The notes under the pieces were generated by a model, which was given only the letters and a program-made list of their open reading frames with translations, made no database searches and was not told the origin of the DNA. A program made the position numbers and the translations under genes. 64,000 bases of DNA from Calcarisporiella thermophila CBS 279.70 (lineage: Eukaryota; Calcarisporiellomycota), in NCBI RefSeq assembly GCF_041956535.1, contig NW_027192206.1:333928-397927 (forward strand), written 5' to 3'. Positions 39,124 through 52,046 of the stretch are shown here, in pieces (within the stretch, counting starts at the first letter, position 1; each line of letters starts with the position of its first letter).

Positions 39124-42100
39124 TTAAAAGGCCCGGACTGTATCTATAAGGCGCTTGACTCCCACCATCCAGTATCCGCACTCTTCATATTTTGTTGTAA
39201 GCAGGTCCACATGGATACGAATGGCCGTATTGTAATCGCGTGCCTCGAGTGCTTTAAGTGGGAAAAAGGAATGGTTAATTTTCGACTGTCATATAGGTAA
39301 AATAGGAGAGAAACTATATATTTACTTTGCACTAGTAACAACATCTGCTGCACTACCTGCTGCGAGAGTTCCCCATTATTCAATAGATCAAACAGGTTAT
39401 TGAGACGCTTCTCTGTATCATCAAGCACCCTGCGTTGATGAGGCTGCATGCAATATATTCAATGCCCGTGAATACCGAGTTTATTATTTTTAACTTATTG
39501 TGAAAAATACTTACCGCAGCATTTTGTCTTGCACGCACGAGCTCATTCGTCAAAATGGTTAAAATGGGCTTGTGTGAATCGGGAATATGGGAACGGTCAC
39601 CGGCAGCTATTTAAGGGGGAGGAGAGTACAAATAGTTGGTATGCATAAATAATGGAATAAACAGATGGTAAGAATATCGAGCTTACGATATCGCTTATCT
39701 TCTGGGGCGGCCAGCTTTCCGTGCATTTGGGGCCGACCTCTACCTGCGGGTTGAGGTTGCTGTGGCTGTGGTGGGGGCTGTTGTTGCTTTTGCTGCGGCG
39801 GCTGCTGTTGGTGATGATGAGGATGAGGATGCGCGGGATGAGCTGGCTGGAGGTGAATAGGAGGAGGTGGGGGAGGAGATAAAATTTTTTGAGGAGGTGA
39901 GGGAACGCCCCAGCGTGCTCCTGTGGGTTGTGCAGCATGCTGCAACGGTGAGGCTATTCCACCGGTAGCCGCGGTTGGAGGCGGAGCAGGCGGCCCGGGT
40001 GGCTGGAAACTCTGGGCATCCGGCCGATGCTCGCCATACATAGCTGAGGGCATGGCATTCATTTGCGGAGGGGGGGAGAGGGGGGAAGCGACGGGAGGGG
40101 GATGAGGAGCAATACCCCCCACATATGGATGATTTCCTGCGGGTGGATGAGTAGGATCACTAGGCGGGATAGGATTCGAATTGTGAAAAGGAGCGGTTAT
40201 TGGGGAGAAGACTTTATTGCCCTGGAGCTGCTGACGCTTCTGTCTTGTTGGGTCGGGGGATGGGACCATAGGAGGATCATTCCAATGGCCTTGATTGCGA
40301 AGTTGAGAAGGTGGTAGCTCTCGGACATTGGATGCTGCTGGGTCTGCTACAGAGTCCATGGGGGGAGGAAGCGATGCGGTAGAGATGGCATCCATATAAT
40401 TACTGTAGGGATTAGTATATGTATGCGGAGTATTGTAGACTGCATTGGAGAAATAGGAGGACGAGCCTTGAGTGGCCTCGTGTGTATAGCCCCAAGATGG
40501 TTGGATTTGAGACTGTTGCTGCTGCGGCTGCGGTTGCTGCTGCGGCGGCGGTGGCTGAGGCTCATGCTGTTGTGGTTGCTGTGGAAGGCCGGGGCCAGGG
40601 CCGTAGGGGTGGGGCATTGGATCTTGGGGCCCAGCAGCCTGTGGTTCGTTGTAGTGATAGTAGTTCTGAGGTGAGGTTTCTTGGTTTTGAAGCGACTGAT
40701 CTTGGGGTTGGAAGAGAGCAAACGGGAAAGGAGGCGCATTGGTACCGGTGATATAGCCACCAGAATGGTAGAGGCGATCGCGCATGATACCGATAACCTC
40801 TGGTCTTGAGGTGGGACGTTGACTACGGAAACCCGTGGGTATGAGGTCTAGATATTTCATAGCATGGGCGAGTAGACCTTGGGATGCTAGCAGCTCGGCA
40901 TACTCGTAGTATTTGGTATAAAGAGGGGCCAGGCGGTATTCGGGGGTTTGACCGTCGGTGTCTTCAGGGGGATGCGTCAGGTTGGGATCCTCGAAGTCGA
41001 TTGCCTTTCGCAAAACCGCCACCTTCTCCATAAGATCTTGGAGCAGCAAGGAGCGGCGTGAGCTGAAACCAGCGCTGGTGGAGAAGCACTTGCGCTCTTC
41101 GTCTTCTATCTCCGAGACCCAAATGCTGACCACCTTCTCAAGGTTTCCTGATGCTAAATAGCACAACCCGGCACTCTCGCGGAAATCCAAGGACTCCGAC
41201 TGACCTCGCGAGTCAGCCGAGTAAAGCTGACGCCAGCGCTGCTCAAGCCGGTGTCCCAGAGTCTCGCAAAGTTTGACAAATTCATCTGTACGAGCAAACG
41301 TGCAGAGCACCACCATAGTTTCCCTCCACTCCTCCAGAGCGGTGTTGTCCACCACGTCGGCCAAATCCCCGGCAATAATTGCTCGGAGTAGTCGCAGGTA
41401 GGAGGTGTGGGCCGCTTGTCTTTCAAAGTAGGCTTCCTGTGCGCGGGCCAAAAGCTCCTGCCCTCCACAAATGGCAAGAAGAAGGGCATCCGTGAAGCGA
41501 TTTGCTGCAATGCAGACATCAACAGCAGATTCAAAGTGGCCCAGGACTACGGCACGGGTTATGCAACGGTCTACCTCTGAATCCCGAGAGGAATACATGT
41601 GGAAAAGGCGTTGGGAGTCGGAGTCGGGGGGACGGGGTATTGACGGGGAATCGAGGGAATTCGGTTTGATATTCGCAAAGGGGTCTATAGATGAGGCGGA
41701 ATTCTGATCCTCACTGAATAGGTCAGATTGTCCAGAATTGAGATCGGCCCTCTCGGCTGGCTCGCTGTTGCCGGCCGAGACGTGCGGGGGATCGCTAGCA
41801 GCAGCTGTCTTGGTGACGCCACCTCTATCGGTGCTCTGGTCCACTGACTTCTCAGCCGTTCGAGAATCTCCCAAGTGCATACGTTTGATTGCGGCAGCGA
41901 CTGAATCCACCACACTTTCTTTCTCGAATCCAAGGTAATTGACCAACTTCTCGCGGGCATTATCGTCAAAGAGGGACCGAAGCAATTTCCATGATTTGCC
42001 TTCCCTCAGGGAATCAGTCGCCTTTGCTTCACAGTAAGAGTTCAAGGAATCCGACTTAAGGGCCTCTTCAAGCATAATAGAACGCTTCACAATATCTGGC

Positions 42101-43779
42101 TCAGTTTTTGGCGTTGAGATGGTCACTGTGTACACAATAGGCTGGGTAGGTGGTACGGCCCCAGGTGCAGTAAGGTTCTGAGCAGGAGATTTAAAGGAGA
42201 CTAACTTTCCGCCAAAACTGAAAGTGGCGCCCACGGGACGCCGTAGCCATTTGGGTGGTCTCTTAAGCTGAATGGTTGCTGAAGCTGGCGTGGCTCCAAG
42301 GGCCTGCTGTGAAAAGGGGTCATATTCGACTTGGTTTTGAGGAGAAGAATCTTTCAGGGAATAGTCTTGTAGGGAGTGCAAATTAATCTACAATAAACAA
42401 CGTTAAAAAGAAAGAGGAGGGAGAGAGAAAATCTGAGGTGCTTCATACTTTTCCATCGAAAGAGGCGGACGCAAAAATGTCGGGATTGGTTTGATCCCAA
42501 TCCACTTTGAATGACCAATTGGCACTCTGGGGAAGCTAAAGATCACTCATTGGAGTTAGCGCGTCGTCAATTTCGAGATTTCGATATTCGAATACTTGCC
42601 TCGCCAATGATTTCACCGCTTGTTGTATTCCAGCAGATGGTACGGCAATCTTTACCGCAGGAAAGGACAAGCTCCGAATCTTTCTTACACCACGAGACTG
42701 AAAGGACGCCTTTTGTATGGCCAATCAAGCTCTTCTCAGGAGCGTGAGCTTGACGCAAATCCCACATTGAAATGACAGGGTTGCTATCGTCTTCCGAGGC
42801 CGTAATCAATTGGGTAGCCTAAAAACGAGCAATAGATATGAATAATCCATCATTGCTAGAAGAGAAAGCCATCAAATGAACAACGCACCACATCCGGGTT
42901 CCAGACTACGGCCGACACCCCGCGTAGGCCAGCCGCGCCACCCATATGCATTGGCATCATGGATGAGTTGCCCGGAGGAAGATGTAATATCTCGCGCCGA
43001 TTGCGCAAGTCCCAGATTACGGTGTGTCCCGTTGTCGATGATGTGGCAAGGATATGTTGTACTTGGCAATTCCAAGAGAGATGGGTGATATCCTCCAGTT
43101 TGGATGATCGCGACCCGGGCGAATATGGCTTATTTAAATTGTTCAGATCCAGGATGTAGATCTATTAGACAAAAACATGGGCATTAGATTTGGGTCCGAT
43201 GTTCGCAGGCGAGAGCGCTTGTGCGTTACCTCACCATTCCCAGCAGCTGAGGCTAGGAGATTGTGCTGGAATGGATTGAAGTCCAATCCTCGCACGGATC
43301 CTGTGTGTAGCGCCTGAGAAAATATAGGGGCCTTGTCGCTAAATACAATATGGACATCAGCAAATAGGGACAGTGGAAATTTATCTTCCTCCAACGCACC
43401 TATTATCATCAAGTATAGCCGCTGGATTCCATAGATTCACCTCGCCATTCTCCAAGCCGCCTGCTAAGATTCCGTAAGGTTTATTAGAAATAGGATAACC
43501 CCAAGCGAGACGATTAAATCTACGTAAAATAAACGTTTCAGAGACCGATCCCGAATATGAAGGGGAGAAAACGCACCTAGCATTGGCCGGGATCGAGCCG
43601 ATGGGGCTTAACCCCTCCGAATTTTGGCGCTGAAGGTCAAGCCGAAATATCTCAAGCTCGGCGGTGTTTGAGAACGAGGCATCCAGCGCGCCTGCCACCG
43701 TTCCTGTGGCAATATATGGGAGATGCTGCGCCGGACACCAAGCGAAGGTGGCAGTTCGGTTTATTTCTTTGAGTTTCAT
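39124..43779 (-). CDS. SEC31: COPII outer-coat protein SEC31
   Basis: Forms the Sec13/Sec31 cage of ER-to-Golgi vesicles. Ten exons: 43577-43779, 43400-43519, 43230-43338, 42889-43161, 42600-42818, 42449-42535, 39687-42387, 39515-39606, 39326-39443 and 39124-39251, giving about 1349 residues. The WD40 domain (about 1-330) starts [20 protein letters not shown] and includes [20 protein letters not shown]. The linker signature [20 protein letters not shown] follows, then the alpha-solenoid (about 450-750) and a long Pro/Gln/His-rich region. The C-terminal helices are [34 protein letters not shown] and [18 protein letters not shown]-like sequence, found by splicing short exons. Intron 5 uses a GC donor (GAG|GCAAGT). 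Confidence 0.96.
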
Positions 43780-44723
43780 CGCGCGCTCGGTATCTGGTCG
43801 AGTGATCGCGTTGGCCTGCGGCTGTCTTATAAATCTCTTAGCAAAATGGTACGATTAATGAATGCAGGCGAAGAACCAACCGTCTTTCAAGCAAGGGGGT
43901 TCCGCTTGATTTCTCTCTATATTGATTGTGTAGGGAAAAAAAGAAACCGTATTGAAAAGGGTATTGGAAAGGGTAGCAGTGTCGTGTGCACTGATTGTTT
44001 TTAAAAATCTACGGCCCTATTGGCCCGTCCAAAAAAGATTTCAACAGCCTAAGGAAATCTTTTATTATAAAATATTGTTAAATAGCGTTGCGAGAAGCTT
44101 ACACAAGCCATACGGACACCCAATTTTTTAACTAATTAGCACAATGTACAAAAGTAGACTAATGTTGAAATAAATGGAAAGGCATTTTTCAAATGAGCGC
44201 TCAATCAGGTGCATCGCCACATGAACCGGCTTCTAGTGGTGGCCATGGCGCGAATTGTGGCGACGAATATGTGGATCGGTGGTTAGTTTGTGGAGAGAGG
44301 CAAACAGACCCCCTAATATTCGGAGAGAACATGGACATTTCAGCCCCAAGAGCACTGAGCAAAAAGGGCTCGCTTTGAAAAGCCCCTGACAACAGTGACA
44401 TTACCAGTTACACCGCAGCCCACGACGAACAGGAGCGGGATGACCTCGCGAGGAACATTATTGCGCAAATGCCTCAAAATAGCCATGTTTATTCGAGTGC
44501 GAATTCAGGTAGTTTTTATCTTTGAATAGGGGAAAGACCGCTAGACAATGTCGAGGGAAATGTTTTCGAGACTGGGCTTTTTAAAACATTTGGCAAAAAA
44601 TCACCCGACCGAAATATGTCTGAGAATTTCCTAAAATACCACCCAAGATTTGCCCAATTCACACTCTATTGATGAAAAAGTAGTGACATGACAGTAAACT
44701 TTGCAATGTTACAGCTTGGAATT
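43780..44723. other. Intergenic with a possible gene fragment
   Basis: About 940 bases between the SEC31 start and the SDR stop. On the plus strand 44193-44535 shows two protein-like pieces: MSAQSGASPHEPASSGGHG and, after acceptor-like TTACCAG, a charged piece containing HDEQERDDLARNIIAQM. They do not join cleanly, because an in-frame stop intervenes, and I recognise no family. It may be a small unknown gene or a decayed one. Confidence 0.35.
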
Positions 44724-46181
44724 CTAGTGACTCCTCTCCGGTTTTTTCCATGTCTTCATAGCGTTATTGGCGCCCATGACCTAGCATGATGGGCCCGTAC
44801 AACGGGAGCAGACATTAGAAAAGCCTCATAAATAAAACTATCGATGGCTGTACCTTGTATGCAATCTGGTTGACCCAGTTTGGCATCATCTTCATCACGG
44901 GCATCAAATGGACATAGAGCGGCATATAAATAGTCTGGCTCTCGTCACGATCGAGCACATCAATGATCACTTTCACTACGTGGATTGGCTCCAGGGTCGG
45001 CGTAATGAACGGCCAAGGGAAGTAGACGCCGTTAAACAGCCCCGTGTTGACATGGCCAAGGCAAAAGAGGCTGACGTTGATCTTGTCCGCACAATGGCTA
45101 TATAGTCGTAATCCATTATGGCAAGCGTTGCTAGAATGAATTCATTGTTCACCTACCGTGAAACAATCTCCTGCCGTAATGCCTCGTGCAAAGTGTACAC
45201 TGCCGATTTCGTCGCGCTGTATACACCGGCCTGTGGGCATCCTGCGAGTGAGAGTGCGGAAGACATGGTGATCTGGAGTGGGTAACGATGTTAAGGTGAA
45301 ACCATGTAGGGGGATAGGAAAGAAAAGAGAGAAAATCATACTATATGCCCACGGTTATTCTTGATCATGTTGGGTAAAAATTGTTTGATTGTCCAGAGAT
45401 TCGAGGTAAAGTTTGTGCCCACAACGCTAAGTATACCAGGAAATGGTTAGAATAGAGACACTGGTTTCTTTTCAGGGAGAAGACGCGTACTCTTGTATCT
45501 CCTCTACAGAGAGCTCAGTAAGAAGTTTGCCATCCACGACAGCCGCATTATTAACAAGGACAGTTGGGTGGCCCACCTGTAAGGATAAAACAACGCAAAC
45601 CATAACTACGATAGATCAGAGTTTGTAATAAAATAACCGTACCTCCTTAATGATCTTCTTCGCCGCACTTTCAACTTGCTTGGGGTCGGATACGTCACAT
45701 TGGTGGTAGATAATATTACCTAACAACAGAAGGATCAGTAAGTAGTCGATAATTCCCGATAAACTGGGTGCGTACTTTGCTGCGTCTCTATGGGATTGCG
45801 ATCTAGCACGACGACGGTCACTTGCCGAATGGCTAATAATTCAGCCAGAATTTGACCAATTCCACTCGCCCCTATCAAAACATAATTGAGTCCAATGCGA
45901 CAGAAACAAAAGTACTAGGGAAGGAAATTACCTCCGGTAATGACAACAATCTGTTCCTCCCACTGAAGCTTCTTTCGCCTCTTTATACGAAGCCATGTAG
46001 CATGCACTACGTATATGATAACAAGGGCAACCAGATATCGAATTGAATAGTAAGCAATCCAGCTGTCCGTATCGACTTGGAATGCGTAGAGGATGGGGAG
46101 TACGACTAAGCCAATAGATGGGTGGAGGACGGTCACTCGGAAAAGCTGGGCTACGAAATCTATGCTGTAAGGGGTTGACAT
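44724..46181 (-). CDS. Membrane short-chain dehydrogenase/reductase (SDR16C/retinol-dehydrogenase-like)
   Basis: Eight exons: 45932-46181, 45776-45871, 45643-45719, 45491-45576, 45342-45426, 45157-45272, 44854-45097 and 44724-44780, giving about 336 residues. Two hydrophobic N-terminal segments (about residues 15-65) should anchor it in the ER or lipid droplets. The cofactor motif TGGASGIG is split by the first intron. Next come the acidic Asp in VVVLDRNP (points to NAD(H)), CDVSD, LVNNAAVVDGK, the catalytic Ser in TMSSALSLAG, and YSATK. The C-terminus VMGANNAMKTW matches the end of the SDR16C group (retinol dehydrogenase 10, HSD17B11-like). The substrate could be a retinoid, sterol or fatty-acid derivative. 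Divergent to the EBP sterol isomerase. Confidence 0.88.
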
Positions 46182-47432
46182 GATGCTCTTTCTAATTTTC
46201 GTATGAACAAGAACGAATGTAAAAAGAATGGCCTGTTCCTTCCTATCCGAATAATAAAATAAGAAAGCGGATTCTTCGTGTTAGGTGTCACAAAATCTGA
46301 TACTTTCAATGGACGGCACTGCATGATCCCAAGGAGCTTAAGCCGTAATTGAGACAATGCATCAACAACTATTTTGCCTTTGAGATCCAAGGTTATAATC
46401 CCCTATTTTCCTCGTGGCATCACTGAAAAACTTCTAATAAATCTTTGGTCATCTTAAATAGACTTGTAGGTGTATCAATAGAACGATATTTCTCGAAAAA
46501 ATTCGAACATTCAATATTGCGCAATATTAACGCTAGGGCATTCGATATGGATGCGTTTACCACTACGCCAGTTATAAAAGCAGGGAACCTCGTCGTTGTT
46601 AGTTGGGAGAGGATGCACTTAGTATGACTTGTTCGAAAAGCATAGCGCAGCCGGATCTGTAGTAAAGCTTTAAAATGGAGGATGAGTGTATACATGTAGA
46701 ATAGTGATATTATGCCTCAGACATATTGTAGTTCGAACTTGTTGAAGCAGTCTCCCCTATCCACCTTAATAGAGATCCCGGAGAGCTGCTCGGCTTTTGT
46801 TAAACAGTTTGTATTGACTCGCAGTCTCTTATTGGACATAGAAAACAGATATTAGTGCTGAAGCTCATATGTATATGTGAAATCATTTGGTTTTTCCTTT
46901 CATTTTACAAAGCTTATCATTTTTCTAGTCACTTCATCAGTAGAAGAGGTAGATATATATTTCACTAAGGTGTAATAGCAATCCTAACTCGTCAATTGCG
47001 CCTGTTCACTTGAAATTTATCTGATCACCTCGGTATACACGCCAGCCGCCTGCACATGTTCAATCCGGATACAAGCGAGTTCTCATCCCGAATCACCACA
47101 ACTACCACCCAGCATGCCACCACCTACCTAGTGGCCATAAGCGGCAAATTTTTTTGTCATACCGTATATTATGCCCAAAAAAAGAGCATTCAACTTAGTC
47201 AATTGTATTCCGGCCAATGAGCAATTTGCAGTGGTAGAAAGTATTCATTGCTACGCTATAGACCCCTTTCCTATATCGTCTGATATAGCGGTAGCCAATA
47301 AATGGGGGCCTAGTTTTGAACATTCTAGTGCTGCCAACGCTGCTAGATGAGCCGCTCAACCCGCCTATTTAAATACTGAAATAAGGTCGGCGGGGGAATG
47401 ATTCAGCTCCTCTGGTCTTGGACATATCCGCC
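46182..47432. other. Divergent intergenic region (SDR/EBP)
   Basis: 1.25 kb between divergent starts. It contains a TATA-like CTATTTAAAT at 47365-47374, about 60 bases before the EBP start. ORFs at 46160-46390 and 46420-46695 have no recognisable domain or supporting splice structure. No repeat or RNA gene seen. Confidence 0.5.
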
Positions 47433-48161
47433 ATGAACTCCACGATACCTCATCCGTACTACCCGCGCACGGCCAAGCTACCAGGCTACGTGCCCAACAC
47501 CCTCTCGATGTATGATTGCCTCGCTTGGGTTGGGGTGCCTGTCGCGTTGACCATGGGCTTGAGCCTATTCTTGCTCCGTCAGCGCAAGGATCTTACCACC
47601 CGGGAGAAATGCACGTTTGTCTGGTTCGCCGTGTGTGCGCTGATCCACTCCGTCCTCGAGGGATATGTTGGCGTTAATCACAAGGCAGTCGCTTCGGATC
47701 AGTCGCTGCTCGGCCAACTGTGGAAGGAGTACGCGCATGCCGATTCCCGCTACTTGACCAGCGATCCATTCGTGATCAACATGGAGCGCATTACAGCGGT
47801 AAGTGGTTAAAAGAGGCACCAAGGTATGGCGCATCTCGTCTCATGCTTCCTTGTCTAGTTCTGCTGGGGCTCCCTCTCCATCGTCATTTGCTACGCCATC
47901 TACCACAACAAGCCCTATCGCCACGTAGCCCAGCTGGTCGTTTCGGTTGGCCAGCTCTACGGCGATATCCTCTATTTCGCAACCACGCTTTTCGAGGGGA
48001 ACCCCCATGTGAATCCGCACTTCTTCTATGTATGGGTCTACTTCTTCTCTTTCAACTTTGTCTGGGTGGTAATACCCTCGATCCTTATCGTTCGGTCATG
48101 GCAACACCTTACGAAGGCCGTAGCGCGATGCCAGCACACCGATAAAAAGAAAACCAAGTGA
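47433..48161 (+). CDS. EBP: EBP-type sterol Delta8-Delta7 isomerase (EXPERA domain)
   Basis: Integral ER membrane enzyme that shifts the sterol B-ring double bond from C8 to C7. Two exons, 47433-47798 and 47859-48161, give about 222 residues, the EBP length. Conserved elements: PHPYYPRTAKLPGYVPN, the catalytic-site IHSVLEGYVG, GQLWKEYAHADSRYLTSDPF, INMERITAFCWGSLSI across the junction, VVSVGQLYGDILYFATTLFE and FFYVWVYFFSFNFVWVVIPS. Four to five membrane segments. The Lys-rich tail (KKKTK) may be an ER-retention signal. Most yeasts use the unrelated ERG2 instead. The start was put at the ATG at 47433; the upstream in-frame codons include only a TTG. Confidence 0.93.
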
Positions 48162-48225
48162 TCTCTGTTTGTGTCGTTCATCAGCATACATTGTAATAAA
48201 AAAATTGCACATGTTTTAATGCAAT

Positions 48226-49065
48226 TTAAGTTTTGGAATCGTAATCCGTCGAAAACATCCAAGGGCGACACTCGCCGCCCGACAAAAAGTCCGTTTTTCC
48301 ATTCCACTGCATGGCCCAACCTCCATCCTCCCTCCTTACAAATTTGCACACGCTCGCCAACCCGGAGTTGATATAGGCGTTTCTATTACCGATAAGAGCC
48401 CGTCCGGCGGCTATCACTCCGGCAGCATGCGTGCAAAGCAGTATATTCCGAGTGGGGGACGCATCTAGAAGGGCGACTAGATCGCGGAGATATGCTTCAA
48501 AACGATCATGGCACTGAGAAATAGTTTCGCAGAGGTGGGTTGTTGTCTCCAGCGGTTTGTGGGTAGGGTCGACGAGTGGAAAGAGGGCGTGCAGGCTCTC
48601 CACCGTTGGTATCGTATAGCTGTTGTACTTTTCCTCAGCTCCAAACCATTCCCTTTTGAAGGATACCAGTACAATCAGGGGCAGCGGTGAAAATGAGCAA
48701 GCGAGCACTGCATACCTTATTCCATATTCCAGTTTTACATCTAGTTCTCTCTTAGAAGCTTGAGCCACGGCGCTGGCTGTTTGTATGCACCGTGAAAAGG
48801 GAGAACAATAAATTAGGTCTAGGCACTTATCGGACATAAAGGCACCTAGCTCGCTAGCCTGCTGCAGTCCGAACGACGAAAGGGGTGGATCGTATGACAG
48901 CCGGGTGGGAGAGATCCAAGATACTCCTTCGACGGCGTTCATTTCCCAGTCGGCTCGATGGCCATGCTATAGATTACAAAGTCGATGAAATGGAAAGCTC
49001 GCATTTGTTCTGAAAAGAATTGGGTTAGAAAACCTTACGCGAACAATGTAGATGTTTTCTAACAT
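48226..49065 (-). CDS. Histidine phosphatase superfamily protein (phosphoglycerate-mutase-like)
   Basis: Three exons, 49039-49065, 48716-48966 and 48226-48652, give about 234 residues. The 27-base first exon (MLENIYIVR) joins to HGHRADWE, creating the RHG catalytic motif with the nucleophilic His. Other active-site parts are present: the Arg in SPFSRCIQTA, the Glu in REWFG, and the second His in LLCTHAAGVIAAGRALI. The pattern YDPPLSSFGLQQASELGAF and EWFG is typical of the fungal Tfc7/UBASH3-like branch, so a protein or nucleotide phosphatase is more likely than a glycolytic mutase. It converges on EBP, with only about 65 bases between the two stops. Confidence 0.88.
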
Positions 49066-49537
49066 GTCTATAGGCAACAATAGCTCTCGAGAATCTAAAT
49101 AAATACCTTAAATAAAAGCAGGCGCAAACTGCCAAAGAGCCGTAATAATTTTGCCCCCCCAAATTTCTCCCCTGGAGGCCAATACGAATTCCGACGCAAA
49201 GACGGTGCCACAAATCTAGAAATTGATAAGGGGGTGGCGGTTGTCGAGTAAATGTGCCGGGCAGAGAACCCTGGACAGGGCCATTAGTTTCAAAAATTAA
49301 GGCTAAGGGAGTATACGAGAAATGAACTTGAGTCAAGAAAAGGCTACTACGCGAGCCTAACATATAGCTCTCGCCCTACTTTAATATAGTTATGTTGATG
49401 ATTTTGAAGTTCAGTCGATATTTATTACAGTTGATATCATTGCGCTGGATCCTCCAAAAATTAAATACTAAGGCTTCCTTGGCTTAATAATATTTACAGG
49501 ATAAAGATAAAATAAACGTGGAATGATAGGTGCTGCC
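49066..49537. other. Intergenic
   Basis: About 470 bases between the phosphatase start and the LENG1 stop, both on the minus strand. ORFs here look random. Nothing recognised beyond the expected promoter. Confidence 0.45.
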
Positions 49538-50862
49538 TTAAGAGCGGTACTTATCGCTATATCGATGCCTTTTGGAGGCATTTCTCCTTTCTTGCCACTG
49601 CTGCCTGGCAGCCGAAGTAAGATCGGGGTTAAATTGCGAGTTGTACTTCCCAATTGGAGCCTCTTCAGGTTCGGGGGATGTTCTGCCGTGGATAAGCTGA
49701 TACGCTCGCTCGCGTTCCGCTCTTTCTCTAGCTAATCTCTCCGCGCGTAACTCCTCAAGACTTTTGCTGGAGGTGGAGTGGGACGACGAGGACGAGTGCT
49801 TATCTCGCTAAGGAAAAAAAAAAACGTATTCAATCAATCCGATCCTAGCGGCGAAACATCCAATGACCGCTCAATACCTTATGGACCCGCGATTTATCCT
49901 TCATCCTCCTAGAGTCTTTGTGCTTTTTCTCCTCTTTTTTCTCTAGTATGTCCTTTATTTTAGTGAGGGGATCATGCCGCTTCTTCGAGTACTCGTCCTT
50001 TTTTCTGATATTAACAGACATTAGAGCTATGAATACGAATAAATAGAGATAGGAGAGCCAAGACATACTCGGATTTATATCCTTTAGAGTGATGGGATCC
50101 TGAGGACGGTTTACTTTGGTCATCTCTTTCCGCACCCATCCACCATGGCTTTTGCGCTATATCATGATTCAAGATATACAAATGTTATGCGCAACTAATG
50201 TTAAATACCTAACAAGATCGGAAAATCCAGTAACATACCTTTACTATCCTTATCAAGATACATGTTCATTTGTCTAGCTAATTTCTCTTTTTTTGCCCGC
50301 TCCTCCTCCTCTGCTTCTGGATTCTCTAGTTTTGCCGTAGCAGCTGCGTTTTCTGCCTTTTTTAAAAAAAAAAAGCGTATTTAACATCTTTTTTCCAAAT
50401 GACTCAAGATCAATATATACTTTTTCGAGATCCTCCCAAAAATTAATATGCCTCGCAGGGGCCCCTTCTTCCTCAACTTCTCTAGAGACGGCACTAGTGG
50501 TCAGGGCACCCTCACCGACTAAACGACTCGCTTCGGCATGAGAAGGAGGTGCATTGAGCTGATTTTTCTGTTGTGCTCGCTCCCGTAACAAATTTAAGCG
50601 AGCCTCGCGTTCCTAGTAGCCACATAGTCATTAGAAAGAATTGGATACTAAGCATCGTCAAAAGATAATTACAGCAATAAGAACACGCTCAGCCTTCTTG
50701 CGCTCTTCTTCCGCAGCCTCCTCTTCATCCTTCCTGACTTTCTCTCGGTTCTTTACGTTATAGACATGCCAACTGAGAGGTGAGGTTAATGAAAAATTAG
50801 CGAAAGTAAATTTACAGTGGCAAAGGGAGAGCAACGTACCTTTTATGAGGGAGAATATTCAT
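49538..50862 (-). CDS. LENG1: LENG1-like CIR_N-domain splicing-associated protein
   Basis: Seven exons: 50840-50862, 50673-50772, 50421-50612, 50239-50356, 50069-50156, 49878-50004 and 49538-49807, giving about 305 residues. The joined N-terminus MNILPHKSWHVYNVKNREKV is the CIR_N motif, followed by RKDEEEAAEEERKKAERV and EREARLNLLRERAQQKN. These match LENG1 more closely than Cwc25. Near residue 68 HINFWEDLE and near residue 120 KPWWMG recur in the family. The middle is Lys/Ser/Asp-rich and disordered, and the C-terminus carries KYNSQFNPDL. LENG1 is found in late human spliceosomes; its exact role is poorly defined. Confidence 0.85.
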
Positions 50863-52046
50863 GTCGGTTTAATTTGTGTAGGAATATCGTACTAGTGCAT
50901 GATGGCCCCATCGACTCTGTCACGATGTGACTTTACAAATTATGGCGCAGCATTTTGTGTATAAAAAAGAACACCGTTGGATTATTTGCAGTTCTCACCT
51001 TTTGTTTATGTATTTTTCACTTGTCTTCATTTCTTTCATTTCTGCATTACCTCCCCTATTTTCGGCACAACAATAAGGTGAGTCCTCTTTCATTTCCCTT
51101 TGAAATTCACAACAAGCGGGGATGATATAAATTGTTGGCACCAGTCAGACAAAATCTATGGTGATTAACATCCCGGGCTCTCACTATACGCAACAACGAG
51201 TAGCCCCTGAGCTTGAATCTATTAGCTTAATTCCATTGGAATTGGAATCTCCTTAAAATGACTAATTTGTTTTTCATGCTATAGTGATATGCTCAGATAA
51301 TCCACACCTACGAATATCGCTTCGTTGCCGGTCAGCATTGACTGTTTACGCGTAAATTCTCCAGGAAGGGTTTGCTTTCAACGGTTGCTATCGTTGGATG
51401 CAGACGCTTTTTGTAGAAAAGCGCTCTATAGCCTCTATTTTGGATTGGTAGGCTCTTGGGGATGGGCTGTACACTATTTTGTTTGAAGATTCACCATCTG
51501 AATCTTTGAACTATGTGAATTGTGGTTCAAGTGAAGAACAGGTGCATGGGAAATCATGGATTATCCATTGCGCCTTTTCGGTATACTTAACCCCAGCACT
51601 TCCTATGCTTATACCTAATGAATAGTTCATTCAATAAAACTATGATACTATCCCTAACACCATAAATGTTTTGTAAAAAATGAACCAACATCACAGTAGA
51701 CTCCAGTGCTTTACCGATGAATACTGGATTAAAAAGATATTACAGGTCAAGCATTATAGGCGTCAGACAAGAATTCAGACTTTGAAACAAGATATGCTCC
51801 TCAGCTATAATAATAAAACAGGCCATATTTCAAGACTTCAATTATGATTCTATGTTTTGCTCGTTCCATGGTTCGTTCTTAGCCCAATAAATACGAGCAA
51901 GGGAGAGTGTGGATGCATCTATGCATAAGGCTGCGTGGAAGATGAAACCACGTTCAGCAGCGCAAAATCATTAAACAAAGGTTGGCCACGATTTAATGAT
52001 AAGATAGAGAAGAGAGTTCTAGATAATAGAATACAAAAAAATAGTA
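50863..52046. other. Intergenic, about 1.2 kb
   Basis: LENG1 promoter side on the left, 3' end of the F-BAR gene on the right. AT-rich, no recognised gene, repeat or RNA. The plus-strand frame at 51935-52354 is the antisense shadow of the F-BAR/SH3 gene. Confidence 0.5.
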
